Below, piece by piece: positions 20,001 through 33,292 of a stretch of 64,000 nt of DNA (positions within the stretch are counted from its first letter, which is position 1; each line of letters opens with the position of its first letter). Made by a program: the position numbers and the translations under genes. Source of the stretch: Turnera subulata (Eukaryota > Streptophyta > Magnoliopsida > Malpighiales > Passifloraceae); assembly GCA_028386065.3 (NCBI GenBank), contig JAKUCV010004525.1, forward strand, positions 4,377 to 68,376, given 5' to 3'. The notes beneath the pieces are model-generated. The model searched no databases. It was not told where the DNA came from and worked only from the letters and a program-made list of their open reading frames with translations.

Positions 20001-23000
20001 TTCCACTTCTCAGAAAAATCTGAAATTTTGCAGGAAGTTGGCTTGGATTTTTATTGGTGTGTGTACAAAATTTAAGATCAGAACTCAATAATCGCACCAA
20101 TGGCGCCCCAATAGCGCACCAATAGCACATGAATGGCGCACCAATAGCGCCCCAATAGCGCACCAATGGCCCAGTGAACCAATGCATAAGAGCAATCTCC
20201 AAATTCACCAAGTCAAATGCTACCAATGATAATTCCAAAAATATGAGGATGATTTATAAGAATTTTTTGTATGCCTTCCCCAGACATTTTGAGCTAATCT
20301 GAGGTGCTTTTCCATTTTTCCCCATTTACGGGATTTTAATTGTTCCAAAAATAAAAAGTCGGACTTCCACTTCTCAGAAAAATCTAATATTTAACATGTA
20401 GTTGGATTGGATTTTTATTCATGTGTGTACAAAATTTCAGCTCAAAACTCAAAAATCAAAATTTCAGCTCTAAACTCAAAAATCGCACCAATAGCGCACC
20501 CATGGCGCACCAATGAGCAATCTCCAAATCCACCATGTCAATTGCTAACTAAGATGATACCACAAACATGGGGATGATTTGTAAGGATTTCTGGATACCT
20601 TCCTCGGACAATTTGTGGTCATCTGGGGTGCCTTTCCATTTTTTCTGATTTACGGGATTTTAATTGTTGCAAAAATAAAAAGTCCGACTTCACATCTCAG
20701 AAAAATTAGAAATTTTGCAGGTAGATGGATTGGATTTTTATTGGTGTGTGTGCAAAATTTCAGCTCAAAAGTCAAAAATAAAAATTTCCATTTTTTCTTA
20801 TTTACGGGATTTTAGTTGTTCCAAAAATAAAAAATTGGACTTCCACATCTCAGAAAAATAAGAAATTTGGCAGGTATCTGGATTGGATTTTTATTGTTGT
20901 GTTTGCGAAATTTCAGCTCAAAATTCAAAAATCAAAATTTCTGGTCAAAACTAAAAAATCGCATCAATTGCGCACCAATAGCGCCCCAATAGCGCATCAA
21001 TGGCGCACCAATGGCGCCCCAATAGCGTACCAATGGCCCAGTGAACCAATGCATAAGAGCAATCTCCAAATCCACCATGTCAAATGCTACCTTAGATGAT
21101 TCAAAAAATATGGGGATGATTTATAAGGATTTTTGGATGCCTTCCTCCGACATTTTGAGCTCATCTCAGGTGCTTTTCCATTCTTCCCGATTTACGGGAT
21201 TTTAACTGTTCCAAAAATAAAAAGTCGAACTTCCACTTCTCGAAAAATTTGAAATTTTGAAGGTAGTTGGACTGGATTTTTATTCGTGTGTTGACGAAAT
21301 TTCAGTTCAAAACTTCAAAATCAAAATTGCAGCTCAAAACTCAAAAATCGCACCAATAGCGCACCAATGGCGCACCAAAGAGCAATCTCCAAATCCACCA
21401 TGTCAAATGCTACCTAAGATGATTCCAAAAATATGGGGATGATTTATAAGGATTTTTTGATGCATTCCTCGGACAACTTGAGGTCATCTGAGATGCTTTT
21501 CCATTTTTTCCGATTTACGTTTATTTTAACTGTTCCAAAAATAAAAAGTTGCACTTCCACATCTCAGGAAAATCTGAAATTTTTCCGGTAGTTGGCATGG
21601 ATTTTTATTGGTGTGTGTACAAAATTTAAGCTCAAAACTCAAAAATTGCACCAATGGCGCCCCAATAGCGCACCAATGGCCTAGTGAACCATTGCATAAG
21701 AGCAATCTCCAAATCCACCAAGTCAAATGCTACCTAAGATGATTCCACAAAAATGGGGATGAATTATAAGGATTTTTGGATGCCTTCCCCGGACATTTTG
21801 AGCTATTCTAAGGTGCTTTTCCATTTTTCCCGATTTACAGGATTTTAATTGTTCCAAAAATAAAAAGTTGAACTTCCACTTCTTAGGAAAATCTTACATT
21901 TTGCAGGTAGTTGGAGTGGATTTTTATTCATGTGTGTACAAAATTTCAGCACCAAACTCAAAAATAAAAATTTCAGCTCAAAACTCAAAAATCGCACCAA
22001 TAGCGCACCAATGGCGCGCCTATGGCGCCCCATTATCGCACCAATGGCGCACCAATGAGCATTCTCCAAATCCACCATGTCAAATGCGGCCTAAGATGAT
22101 TCCACAAATATGGGGACGATTTATAAGGAATTTTGGTTGCCTTCCTCGGACATTTTGAGGTCTTCTGAGGTGCTTTTCCATTTTTCCCGATTTAAGGGAA
22201 TTAAATTGTTCCAAAAATAAAAAGTCGGACTTCCACTTCTTAGGAAAATCTGAAATTTTGCAGGTAGTTGGCAAAGAATTTTATTGGTGTGTGTACAAAA
22301 TTTAAGTTCAAAACTCAAAAATCGCACCAATGAGCATTCTCCAAATCCACCATGTCAAATGCTACCTAAGATGATTCCACAAATTTGGGGATGATTTATA
22401 AGTATTTTAGGATGCCTTCCTCGGACAATTTGAGGCCATCTGAGATGCTTTTTCATTTTTTCCGATTTACGTTTATTTTAATTGTTCCAAAAATAAAAAG
22501 TCGGACTACCACATCTCAGAAAAATATGAAATTTTTCCGGTAGTTGGCATGAATTTTTATTGGTGTGTGTACAAATTTTAAGCTCAAAACTCAAAAATTG
22601 CACCAATGGCGCCCCAATAGCGCACCAATGGCCCAGTGAACCAATGCTTAAGAGCAATCTCCAAATCCACCAAGTCAAATGCTACCTAAGATGATTCCAC
22701 AAAAATGGGGATGATTTATAAGGATTTTTGGATGCCTTCCCCGGACATCAAAATTTCAGGTCAAAACTCAAAAATCAAAATTTCAGGTCAAAACTCAAAA
22801 ATCGCACCAATAGCGCCCCAATGGCGCACCTATAGCGCACCAATGGCGCCCCAATGAGCAATCTCCAATTCCACCATGTAAAATGCTACCTAAGATGATT
22901 CAAAAAAAATGGGGACGATTTATAGGATTTTTGGATGCCTTCCTCGGACATTTTGAGGTCATCTGAGGTGCTTTTCCATTTTTCCCGATTTACGGGACTT

Positions 23001-25563
23001 TAATTGTTCCAAAAACGAAAAGTCGGACTTCCACTAGTCAGAAAATTCTGAAATTTTGAAGGTAGTTTGATTGGGCTTTTATTGGTTTGCGTAAAAAATT
23101 TCAGTTCAAAACTCAAAAATTCATCTCAAAACTTTAAAGTCGCACCAATGGCCCCCCAATAGCGCAACATTGGCGCCCCAATGGCCCAGTGAACCAATGC
23201 ATATGAGCAATCTCCAAATCCACCAAGTCAAATGCTACCTAAGAAAATTCCACAAATATGGGAATGATTTATAAGAATTTCTGGATGCCTTCCATGGACA
23301 TTTTGAGCTCATCTGAGGTGCTTTTCCATTTTTTCGATTTACGGGATTTTAATTGTTTCAAAAATAAAATGTCCGACTTCCTTCTCTTAGAAAAATCGTA
23401 AAATTTGCAGGTAGTTGGATTAGATTTTTATTGGTGTGTGTGCAAAATTTCAGCTCAAAATTCAAAAATCAAAATTTACATTTTTCTAATTTACGGGATT
23501 TTAATTGTTCCAAAAATAAAAAATCGGACTTCCACTTCTCAAAAAAATCTGAAATTTGGCAGGTAGTTGGATTGGACATTTATTGGTGCGTGAAAAAAAT
23601 TTCAGCTCGACACCCAAAAATTAAAATTTCAGCTCAAAACTCAAAAATTGCACCAACGGCGCACCAATAGCGCCCCAATAGCGCATCAGTGGCGCCCCAA
23701 TAGCGCACCAATGGCCCAGCGAACCAATGCATAAGAGCAATCTCCAAGTACACCATGTCAAATGCTACCTAAGATGATTCCAAAAATATGGAGATGATTT
23801 ATAAGGATTTTTGGATGCCTTCCCCGGACATTTTGAGCTCATCTAAGGTGCTTTTCGATTTTTCCAGATTTATGGGATTTTAATTGTTCCTAAAATAAAA
23901 ACTCTGACTTTCACATCTAGGAAAAATCTAAAATTTTTCAGGTACATGGATTGAATTTTTTTTGGTGTGTGTACAAAATTTCAGCACAAAACTCAAAAAT
24001 CAAAATTTCAGCTCAAAACTAAAAAATCGCACCAATAGCGCACCAATGAGCAATCTCGAAATCCACCATGTCAAATGCTACCTAAGATGTTTCCACAAAT
24101 ATGGGGATGATTTATAAAATTTTTTGGTTGCCTTCCTCGGACATATTGTGCTCATCTGAGGTACTTTTCCATTTTTCCAGATTTACGGGATTTTAATTGT
24201 TCCAAAAATAAAAAGTCGGACTTGCACATCTCAGAAAAATCTGAAATTTTGCAGGTAGTTGGCTTGGATTTTTATTGTCGTGGGTGCAAAATTTATGCTC
24301 AAAACTCAAAAATCGCACCAATGGTGCTTCAATGGCGCCCCAATAGCGCCCCAATAGCGCATCAATGGCGCCCCAATGGCGCCCCAATAGCGCACCAATG
24401 GCCCAGTGAACCAATGCATAAGAGCAATCTCCAAATCCACCATGTCAAATGCTACCAATGATATTTCCACAAATATGGGGATGATATATAAGGAATTTTG
24501 GATGCCTTCCCCGGACATTTTGAGCTCATCTAAGCTGCTTTTCCAATTTTCCCGATTTACGAGATTTAAATTGTTCCGAAAATAAAAAGTCGGACTTCCA
24601 CATCTCAGAAAAATCTGAAATTTTGCAGGTTGTTGGCTTGGATTTTTACTGGTGTGTGTAAAAAATTTAAGCTCAAAACTCAAAAATCGCCCCAATGGCG
24701 CCCCAATAGCGCCCCAATAGCGCATCAATGGCGCACCAATGGCGCCCCAATAGCGCACCAATGGCCCAGTGAACCAATGCATAAGAGCAATCTCCAATTC
24801 CACCACGTCAAATGCCACCTAAGATGATTCCACAAATATTGGAATGATTTATATGGATTTTTGGTTGCCTTCCTCTGACATATTGAGCTCGTCTGAGGTG
24901 CTTTTCCATTTTTTCCGATTTACGGGATTTTAATTATTCCAAAAATAAAGAGTCCGACTTCCACGTCTCAGAAAAATCTGAAATTTTGCAGGTAGTTGGA
25001 TTGAATTTTTATTGGTGTGTTACAAAATTTCTGTTCAAAGTTCAAAAATTAAAATTTCTATTTTTTCTGATTTAGGGATTTTAATTGTTCCAAAAGTAAA
25101 AAATCGGACTTCCATGTCTGAGAAAAATTTAAAATTTTGCAGGTAGTTGGATTGGATTTTTATTGATGTGTGTACAAAGTTTGAGCTCAAAACTCAAAAA
25201 TCAAAATTTCAGCTCAAAACTCAATTATCGTACCAATAGCGCACCAATGGCGCCCCAATAGCGCACCAATGAGCAATCTCCAAATCCACCATGTCAAATG
25301 CTACCTAAGATGTTTCCAGAAATATGGGGATGATTTATTAGGATTTTTGGATGCCTTCCTCGGACATATTGAGCTCATCTGAGGCGCTTTTCCATTTTTC
25401 TAGATTTACGGAATTTTAATTGTTCCAAAAATAAAAAGTTGGATTTGCACATCACAGTAAAATCTGAAATTTTGCAGGTAGTTGGACTGGATTTTTATTC
25501 GTTTGTGTACAAAGTTTCAGCTCAAAACTCAAAAATTAAAATTTCAGGTCAAAACTTAAAATC

Positions 25564-25662
25564 GCACCAATAGCGCACCAATAGCGCACCAATGGCGCCC
25601 CAATAGCGCCCCAATAGCGCATCAATGGCGCACCAATGGCGCCCCAATAGCGCACCAATGGC
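25564..25662 (+). repeat. Longest type of 11-bp CCAAT minisatellite (nine units)
   Basis: Nine consecutive 11-mers of the forms GCACCAATAGC, GCCCCAATAGC, GCATCAATGGC and GCACCAATGGC. Each holds CCAAT or TCAAT at the same register. It is a representative of the array in each full-length monomer. Confidence 0.9.
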
Positions 25663-25974
25663 CTAGTGAACCAATGCATAAAAGCAATCTCCAAATCCAC
25701 CATGTCAAATGCTACCTAAGATGTTTCCACAAATATGGGGAAGATTTATAAGGATTTTTGGTTGCCTTCCCCGGACATTTTGAGCTCATCTGGGGTGTTT
25801 TTCCTTTTTTCGCGATTTACGGGATTTCAATTGTTCCAAAAACGAAAAGTCGATTGGGTTTTTATTGGTTTGAGTAAAAAATTTCAGCTCAAAACTCAAA
25901 AATCAAAATTTCATCTCAAAACTTTAAAATCGAACCAATGGCGCCCCAATAGCGCACCAATGGCACCCCAATGG

Positions 25975-26300
25975 CCCAAAGTTGGACTTCCGGGATTACG
26001 GGATTTTAATTGTTCCAAAAATAAAAAGTTGGACTTCCACATCTCAGAAAAATCTAAAATTTGGCAGGTAGTTTGATTTAATTTTTATTGGTGTCTGTAC
26101 AAAATTTCAGCTCAAAATTGAAAAATCACAATTTCAGCTCAAAACTCAAAAATCGCACCAATGGCGCCCCAATGGCACACCAATAGCGCCCCAATAGCGC
26201 ATCAATGGCGCACTTCCACATCTCAAAATTTACATTTTTTCTAATTTACATTTACATTTTTTCTAATTCAAAAATCAAAATTTACATTTTTTCTAATTTA
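25975..26300 (+). repeat. Scrambled satellite monomers before the polarity switch
   Basis: Monomer pieces are joined out of order: GGCCCAAAG jumps to TTGGACTTCC then GGGATTACGGGATT, and at 26218-26296 ACATTTTTTCTAATT occurs three times in a row with no intervening monomer body. Confidence 0.75.
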
Positions 26301-26559
26301 CGGGATTTTAATTGTTCCAAAAATAAATAGTCGGACTTCCACATCTCAGAAAAATCTGAAATTTGGCAGGTAGTTGGATTGAATTTTTATTGGTGTGTGG
26401 ACAAAATTTCAGCTCGACACTCAAAAATCAAAATTTCAACTCAAAACTCAAAAATTGCACCAATGGCGCCCCAGCAGCGTCCCAATACCGCATAAATGGC
26501 TCCCCAATAGCGCACCAATGGCCCAGTGAAGCAATGAATAAGAGCAATCTCCAAGTACA

Positions 26560-26595
26560 CCATGTAAAATGCTAATATAAATCATTCCCATATTT
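26560..26595. other. Polarity switch in the satellite array
   Basis: Left side reads CACCATGTAAAATGCTA (plus polarity); from about 26575 the text reads ATAAATCATTCCCATATTTT, the reverse complement of a monomer start. No spacer and no long palindrome at the join, so it looks like a simple inversion or strand-exchange breakpoint. Confidence 0.85.
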
Positions 26596-27999
26596 TTGGA
26601 ATCATCTTAGGTAGCATTTGACATGGTGGATTTGGAGATTGCTCATTGGTGCGCCATTGGTTTGTATTGGTGCGATTTTTGTGTTTTGAGCTGAAATTTT
26701 GATTTTTGAGTTTTGAGTTGAAATTTTGATTATTGAGTTTTGAGGTGAAACTTTGTACACACACGAATAAAAAACCAGTCCTACTACCAGTAAAATTTCA
26801 GATTTTGCTGAGATGTGGACGTCCAACTTTCTATATTTGGAACAATTAAAATAACGTAAATCGGGAAAAATGGAAAAGCAGCTTAGATGAGCTCAAAATG
26901 TACGGGGAAGGCATCCAAAAATCCTTATAAATCATCCCCATATTTTTGGAATCATCTCAGGTTGCATTTGACATGATGGATTTGGAGAATGCTCATTGAT
27001 GCGCCATTGGTGCGCTATTGGTGCGATTTTTGAGTTTTGAGCTGAAATTTTCATTTGTGAGTTTTGAGCATAAATTTCATACACACATGAATAAAATTCC
27101 AGTCCTATTACCCGCAAAATTTCAGAGTTTTCCGAGAGGTGGAAGTCCGACTTTTTATTTTTGGAACAATTAAAATCCCGTAAATCGGGAAAAATGGAAA
27201 TGCACCTCAGATGACCTCAAAATGTCCGAGGAAGGCATCCACAAATCCTTATAAATCATCCCCATATTTGTGGAATCATCTTAGGTAGAATTTGACATGG
27301 TGGATTTGGAGATTGCTCTTATGCATTGGTTCACAGGGCCATTGGTGCGCTATTGGGGCGCCAATGGGGCGCTATTGGAGCTATTTTTGAGTTTTGCGCT
27401 GAGATTTTGATTTTTTAGTTTTGAGCTAAAATTTTGAACACACACCAATAAAAATTCAGTCCAACTACCTGCAAAATTTCAGAATTTTTTGGGATGTGGA
27501 AGTCCGAACTTTTATTTTTTGAACAATTAAAATCCCGTAAATCAAGAAAAATGGAAAAGCACCTCAGATGAGCTCAAAATATCCGGTGAAGGCATCCAAA
27601 AATCCTTATAAATCATCCCCATAATTGTGGAATCATCTTAGGTAGCATTTTACAGGGTGGATTTGGAGATTGCTCTTAAGCATTGGTTCACTGGGCCATT
27701 GGTGCGCTATTGGGGCGCCATTGGGGCGATATTGGTCCGCCATTGGTGAGCTATTGGTGCAATTTTTGAGTTTTGAGCAGACAATTTGTACAAAAAACAA
27801 TAAAAATCCATCCCAACTACCTGCAAAATTTCAGAATTTTCTGAGATGTGGAAGTCCGACTTTTTATTTTTGGAACAATTAAAATCCCATAAATCGGGAA
27901 AAATGGAAAAGCACCTCAGATGACCTCAAAATGTCCGAGGAAGGCATCCAAAAATCCTTATAAATCATCCCCATATTTTTGGAATCATCTTAGGTAGCT

Positions 28000-28870
28000 T
28001 TTGACATGGTGAATTTGGAGTTTGCTCTTATGCATTGGTTCATTGGGCCATTGGTGCGCTATTGGGGCGCCATTGGTGCGCCGTTGATGCGCTATTGGTG
28101 CGCCATTGGTGCGAATTTTGAGTTTTGAGCTGAAATTTTGATTTTTCGGTTTTGTGCTTAAATTTTGTACACACACCAATACCAATCCAATCCAACTACC
28201 TGCAAAATTTCAGAATTTTTTGTGAAGTGGAAGTCCAATTTTTTATTTTTGGAACAATTAAAATCCCGTAAATCGGGAAAAATGGAAAGGCACAACAGAT
28301 GAGCACAAAATGTCCGGGGAAGGCATAAAAAAATCCTTATAAATCCTACGCATATTTGTGGAATCATCATAGGTAGCGTTTGACATGGTGGATTTGCAGA
28401 TTGCTCTTACGCATTGGTTCACTGGGCATTGGGGCGCCGTTGGTGCGCCATTGGTGCGCTATTGGGGCGCCATTGGTGTGATTTTTGAGTTTTGAGCTGA
28501 AATTTTTAACAGAAACCAATAGAAATCAATCCAGCTACCTGCAAAATTTCAGAATTTTCTGAGAAGTGGAAGTCCGAACTTTCATTTTCGGAACAAGTAA
28601 ATTCCCATAAATCGGGAAAAATGGAAAAGCACCCCAGACGAGCTCAAAATGTCCGGGGAAGACATCCAAAATTCCTTATAAATCATCCCCACATTTGTGG
28701 ATTCATCTTATGTAGAATTTGACATGCTGGACTTGGTGTGCCGTTGGTGCGCTATTGGGGCGCCACTGGTGCGCTCTTGGTACTTTTTTTAAGTTTTGAA
28801 CGGAAATTTTAATTTTTGGGTTTTAAGCTGAAATTTTGTACACACACCAATAAAAATCCAATCCAACTAC
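28000..28870 (-). repeat. Satellite block with a distant partner at 56190-57060
   Basis: Shares unusual variants in the same order with the partner: GGTGCGAATTTTGAG, GGCATAAAAAAATCC, a TTTTTAACAGAAACCAATAGAAA stretch, GGATTTGGTGTGCC-like, and GAACGGAAATTTT. The two are about 28 kb apart in the same polarity. Confidence 0.75.
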
Positions 28871-29110
28871 TTGAAAAGTTTCAGAATTTTCTGAGAAGTG
28901 GAAGTCCAACTTTTTATTTTTGGAACAATTAAAATCTTATAAAACGGGAAAATTGGAAAAGCACCTCTGATGTGCTCAAAATGTCAGGGGAAGGCATCCA
29001 AAAACCTTTATAAATCATCCCCATATTTGTGGAATCATCTTAGGTAGCATTTGACACGATGGATTTGGAGATTGCTCTTACGCATTGGTTCACTGGGCCG
29101 TTGGGGCGCT

Positions 29111-32100
29111 ATTGGCACGCTATTGGTGCGCCAATGGTGGGATTTTTGAGTTTAGAGCTGAAATTTTGATTTTTCAATTTTGAGCTAAAATTTTGTACAC
29201 ACAGCAACAAAAATTCAATCCCACTACTGAAAAGTTTCAGATTTTTTTGAGATGTGGAAGCCCGACTTTTTATTTTTGGAACAATTAAAATCCAGTAAAT
29301 CGAAAAAAATGGGAAAGCACCTCAGATGAGCTCAAAATGTCCGGGGAAGGCATCCAAAAATCCTTATAAATCATCCCCATATTTGTGGAATCATCTTAGA
29401 TACCATTTGACATGGTGGATTTGGAGATTGCTCCTATGCATTTGTTCACTAGGCCATTGGCGCGCCATTGGTGAGATTTTAGAGTTTTTAGCTGAAATTT
29501 TGATTTTTAACTTTTGAGAAATTTTTTACACACTCGAATAAAAATCCAATCCAACTACCTGAAAAATATCAGATTTTTTTGGGATGTGGCAGTCCGACTT
29601 TCTATTTTTGAAACAAATAAAATCTCGTAAATCGGAAAAAATGGAAAAGCACCTCAGATGAGCTCAAAATGTCCCGGGTAGGCATCCAAAAATCCTTATA
29701 AATCATCCCCATAGTTGTGAAATCATCTTAGGTAGCATTTGACATGGTGGATTTTGAGATTGCTCTTATGAATTGGTTCATTGGGCCATTGGTGCGCTAC
29801 TGGGGCGCCATTGGTGCGCCATTGGTGCTATTTTTGAGTTTTGAGGTGAAATTTTGATTTCAGAGTTTTGTGCTGAAATTTTGTACACACACCAATAAAA
29901 ATTCAATCCAACTACCTTCTAAGTTTCAGAATTTTCTGTGGTGTGACGTCTGATTTTTTATTTTTGGAACAATTAAAATCCCGTAAAGCGGGAAAAATGG
30001 AAAAGCACCTGAGATGAGCTCAACATGTCTGCGAAAGGCATCCAAAAAACCTTATAAATCATCCCCATATTTGTGGAATCATCCTAGGTAGCATTTTACA
30101 TGGTGGATTGGGAGATTGCTCTTATGCATTGGTTCACTTGGCCATTGGTGCGCTACTGGGGAGCCATTGGGGTGCTATTGGTGAGCTATTGGTGCGATTT
30201 TTAAGTTTTGAACTGAAACTTTTTTTCTTGATTTTCGAGCTGAAATTTTGTACACACACCAATAAAAGTCCAATCCAACTATCTGCAAAATTTCAGGTTT
30301 TTCTAAGACGTGGAAGTCCGACTTTTTATTTTTGGAACAATTAAAACCCTGTAAATCTGGAAAAATGGAAAAGCACCTCAGATGACCTCAAAATTTCCGA
30401 GGAAGGCATCCAAAAATCCTTATAAATCATCCCCATATTTGCGGAATCATCTTAGGCAGAATTTGACTTGGTGGAATTGGAGATTGCTCATTGGTGCGCC
30501 CCATTGGTGCGCTATTGAAGCAATTTTTGAGTTTTCAGCTGAAATTTTGATTTTTAAGTTTTGTGCTCAAATTTTGTACACACTCGAATGAAAATCCAGT
30601 CCAACTACCTGAAAAATTTCAGAATTTTCTGAGATATGGAAGTCCGACTTTTTATTTTTGGAACAATTAAAATCCCGCAAATCGGGAAAAATGGAAAAGC
30701 ACCTCAAATGAGCACAAAAAATCCGGGGAAGGCGTCCAAAATCCTTATAAATCATCACCATATTTTTGGAGTCATCTTAGGTATCACTTGACATGGTGGA
30801 TTTGGAGATTGCTCTTCTGCATTGGTTCACTAGGCGATTGGTCCGATATTGGGGCGCCGTTGGGGCGCCATTGGTACGCTATTGGTGCGCCAATGGTGCG
30901 ATTTTTAAGTTTTGAGCTGAAATTTTAATTTTTGAAATTTTTTACACACCAATAAAAATTCACTCCAACTACCTGCAAAATTTTAGAATTTTCTGAGATG
31001 TGGAAGTCTGACTTTTTATTTTTGGAACAATTAAAATCCCATAAATTGGGAAAAATGGAAAAGCACCTCAGATGACAACAAAATGTCCGAGAAAGGAATC
31101 CAAAAATCCTTAGAAATCATCCCCATATTTGTGGAATCAACTTAGGTAGCATTTGACATGGTGGATTTGGAGATTGCTCTTCTGCATTGGTTCACTGGGC
31201 GATTGGCACGTTATTGGTGCGCCAATGGTGCGATTTTTGAGTTCTGAGATGAAATTTTGATTTTTCAATTTTGAGCTAAAATTTTGTACACACAGCAACA
31301 AAAATTCAATCCCACTAATGAAAAGTTTCAGATTTTTTTGAGATGTGGAAGCCCGACTTTTTATTTTTGGAACAATTAAAATCCAGTAAATCGAAAAAAA
31401 TGGGAAAGCACCTCAGATGAGCTCAAAATGTCCGGGGAAGGCATCCAAAAATCCTTATAAATCATCCCCATATTTGTGGAATCATCTTAGATACCATTTG
31501 ACATGGTGGATTTGGAGATTGCTCCTATGCATTTGTTCACTAGGCCATTGGGGCGCCATTGGTGAGATTTTAGAATTTTTAGCTGAAAATTTGATTTTTA
31601 ACTTTTGAGAAATTTTTTACACACTCGAATAAAAATCCAATCCAACTACCTGAAAAATATCAGAATTTTCTGGGATGTGGCAGTCCGACTTTTTATTTTT
31701 GGAACAATTAAAATCTCGTAAATCGGGAAAAATGGAAAAGCACCTCAGATGAGCTCAAAATGTCCCGGGTAGGCATCCAAAAATCCTTATAAATCATCCC
31801 CATAGTTGTGGAATCGTCTTAGGTAGCATTTGACATGGTGGATTTTGAGATTGCTCTTATGAATTGGTTCATTGGGCCATTGGTGCGCTACTGGGGCGCC
31901 ATTGGTGCGCCAATGGTGCTATTTTTAAGTTTTGAGGTGAAATTTTGATTTCAGAGTTTTGTGCTGAAATTTTGTACACACACCAATAAAAATTCAATCC
32001 AACTACCTTCTAAGTTACAAAATTTTCTGTGGTGAGACGTCTGATTTTTTATTTTTGGAACAATTAAAATCCCGTAAAGCGGGAAAAATGGAAAAGCACC

Positions 32101-33292
32101 TGAGATGAGCTCAACATGTCCGGGAAAGGCATCCAAAAATCCATATAAATCATCCCCATATTTGTGGAATCATCCTAGGCAGCATTTTACATGGTGGATT
32201 GGGAGATTGCTCTTATGCATTGGTTCACTTGGCCATTGGTGCGCTACTGGGGAGCCAATGGGGTGCTATTGGTGCGCCATTGGTGAGCTATTGGTGCGAT
32301 TTTTGAGTTTTGAACTGAAACTTTTTTTCTTGATTTTTGAGCTGAAATTTTGTACACACACCACTAAAAGTCCAGTCCAACTATCTGCAAAATTTCAGGT
32401 TTTTCTGAGACGTGGAAGTCTGACTTTTTATTTTTGGAACAATTAAAATCCTGTAAATCTGGAAAAATGGAAAAGCACCTCAGATGACCTCAAAATTTCC
32501 GAGGAAGGCATCCAAAAATCCTTATCAATCATCCCCATATTTGCGGAATCATCTTAGGCAGAATTTGACATGGTGGAATTGGAGATTGCTCATTGGTGCG
32601 CCCCATTGGTGCGCTATTGAAGCAATTTTTGAGTTTTCAGCTGAAATTTTGATTTTTAAGTTTTGTGCTCAAATTTTGTACACACTCGAATGAAAATCCA
32701 GTCCAACTACCTTAAAAATTTCAGAATTTTCTGAGATGTGGAAGTCCGACTTTTTATTTTTGGAACAATTAAAATCCCGCAAATCGGTAAAAATGGAAAA
32801 GCACCTCAAATGAGCACAAAAAGTCCGGGGAAGGCATCCAAAATCCTTATAAATCATCACCATATTTTTGGAGTCATCTTAGGTATCATTTGACATGGTG
32901 GATTTGGAGATTGCTCTTCTGCATTGGTTCACTGGGCGATTGGTCCGCTATTGGGGCGCCGTTGGGGCGCCATTGGTGCGCTATTGGTGCGCCAATGGTG
33001 CGATTTTTGAGTTTTGAGCTGAAATTTTAATTTTTGAAATTTTTTACACACCAATAAAAATTCACTCCAACTACCTGCAAAATTTTAGAATTTTCTGAGA
33101 TGTAGAAGTCCGACTTTTTATTTTTGGATCAATTAAAATCCCATAAATTGGGAAAAATGGAAAAGCACCTCAGATGACAACAAAATGTCCGAGAAAGGAA
33201 TCCAAAAATCCTCAGAAATCATCCCCATATTTGTGGAATCAACTTAGGTAGCATTTGACATGGTGGATTTGGAGATTGCTCATTGGTGCGCC
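29111..33292 (-). repeat. Tandem duplication of a 2.09-kb satellite block
   Basis: 29111-31201 is repeated at 31202 to about 33292. Diagnostic strings such as GTACACACAGCAACAAAAA (29195 and 31286) are 2091 bp apart. After 32265 the offset becomes 2102 because the second copy has one more 11-bp unit. Each copy spans about six monomers. Confidence 0.85.

Larger units (their letters stand above)
15799..26574 (+). repeat. Satellite array, plus-polarity half
   Basis: Tandem monomers, successive CCACCATGTCAAATGCTACC landmarks 258-380 bp apart. Monomer order: ATGATTTATAAGGATTTTTGGATGCC; CCCCGGACATTTTGAGCTCATC; TTTTCCATTTTTCCCG; TTTACGGGATTTTAATTGTTCC; AAAAAGTCGGACTTCCAC; TCAGAAAAATCTGA; GTAGTTGGATTGGATTTTTA; TTCAGCTCAAAACTCAAAAA once or twice; an 11-bp minisatellite; AGCAATCTCCAAATCCACC. 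Length changes come mainly from the minisatellite and the doubled TCAAAA block. One monomer class ends with GCCCAGTGAACCAATGCATA before AGCAATC; another lacks these bases. I find no gene inside; the many 60-110-codon frames follow the repeat. Confidence 0.95.

Noticed and set aside
25564..25662. CRISPR-like array
   Set aside because: Units are 11 bp and adjacent, with no unique spacers, in plant DNA.
26560..26595. Large hairpin or cruciform at the polarity switch
   Set aside because: The flanking monomers are broken at different places and diverged, so the arms do not match closely next to the junction.
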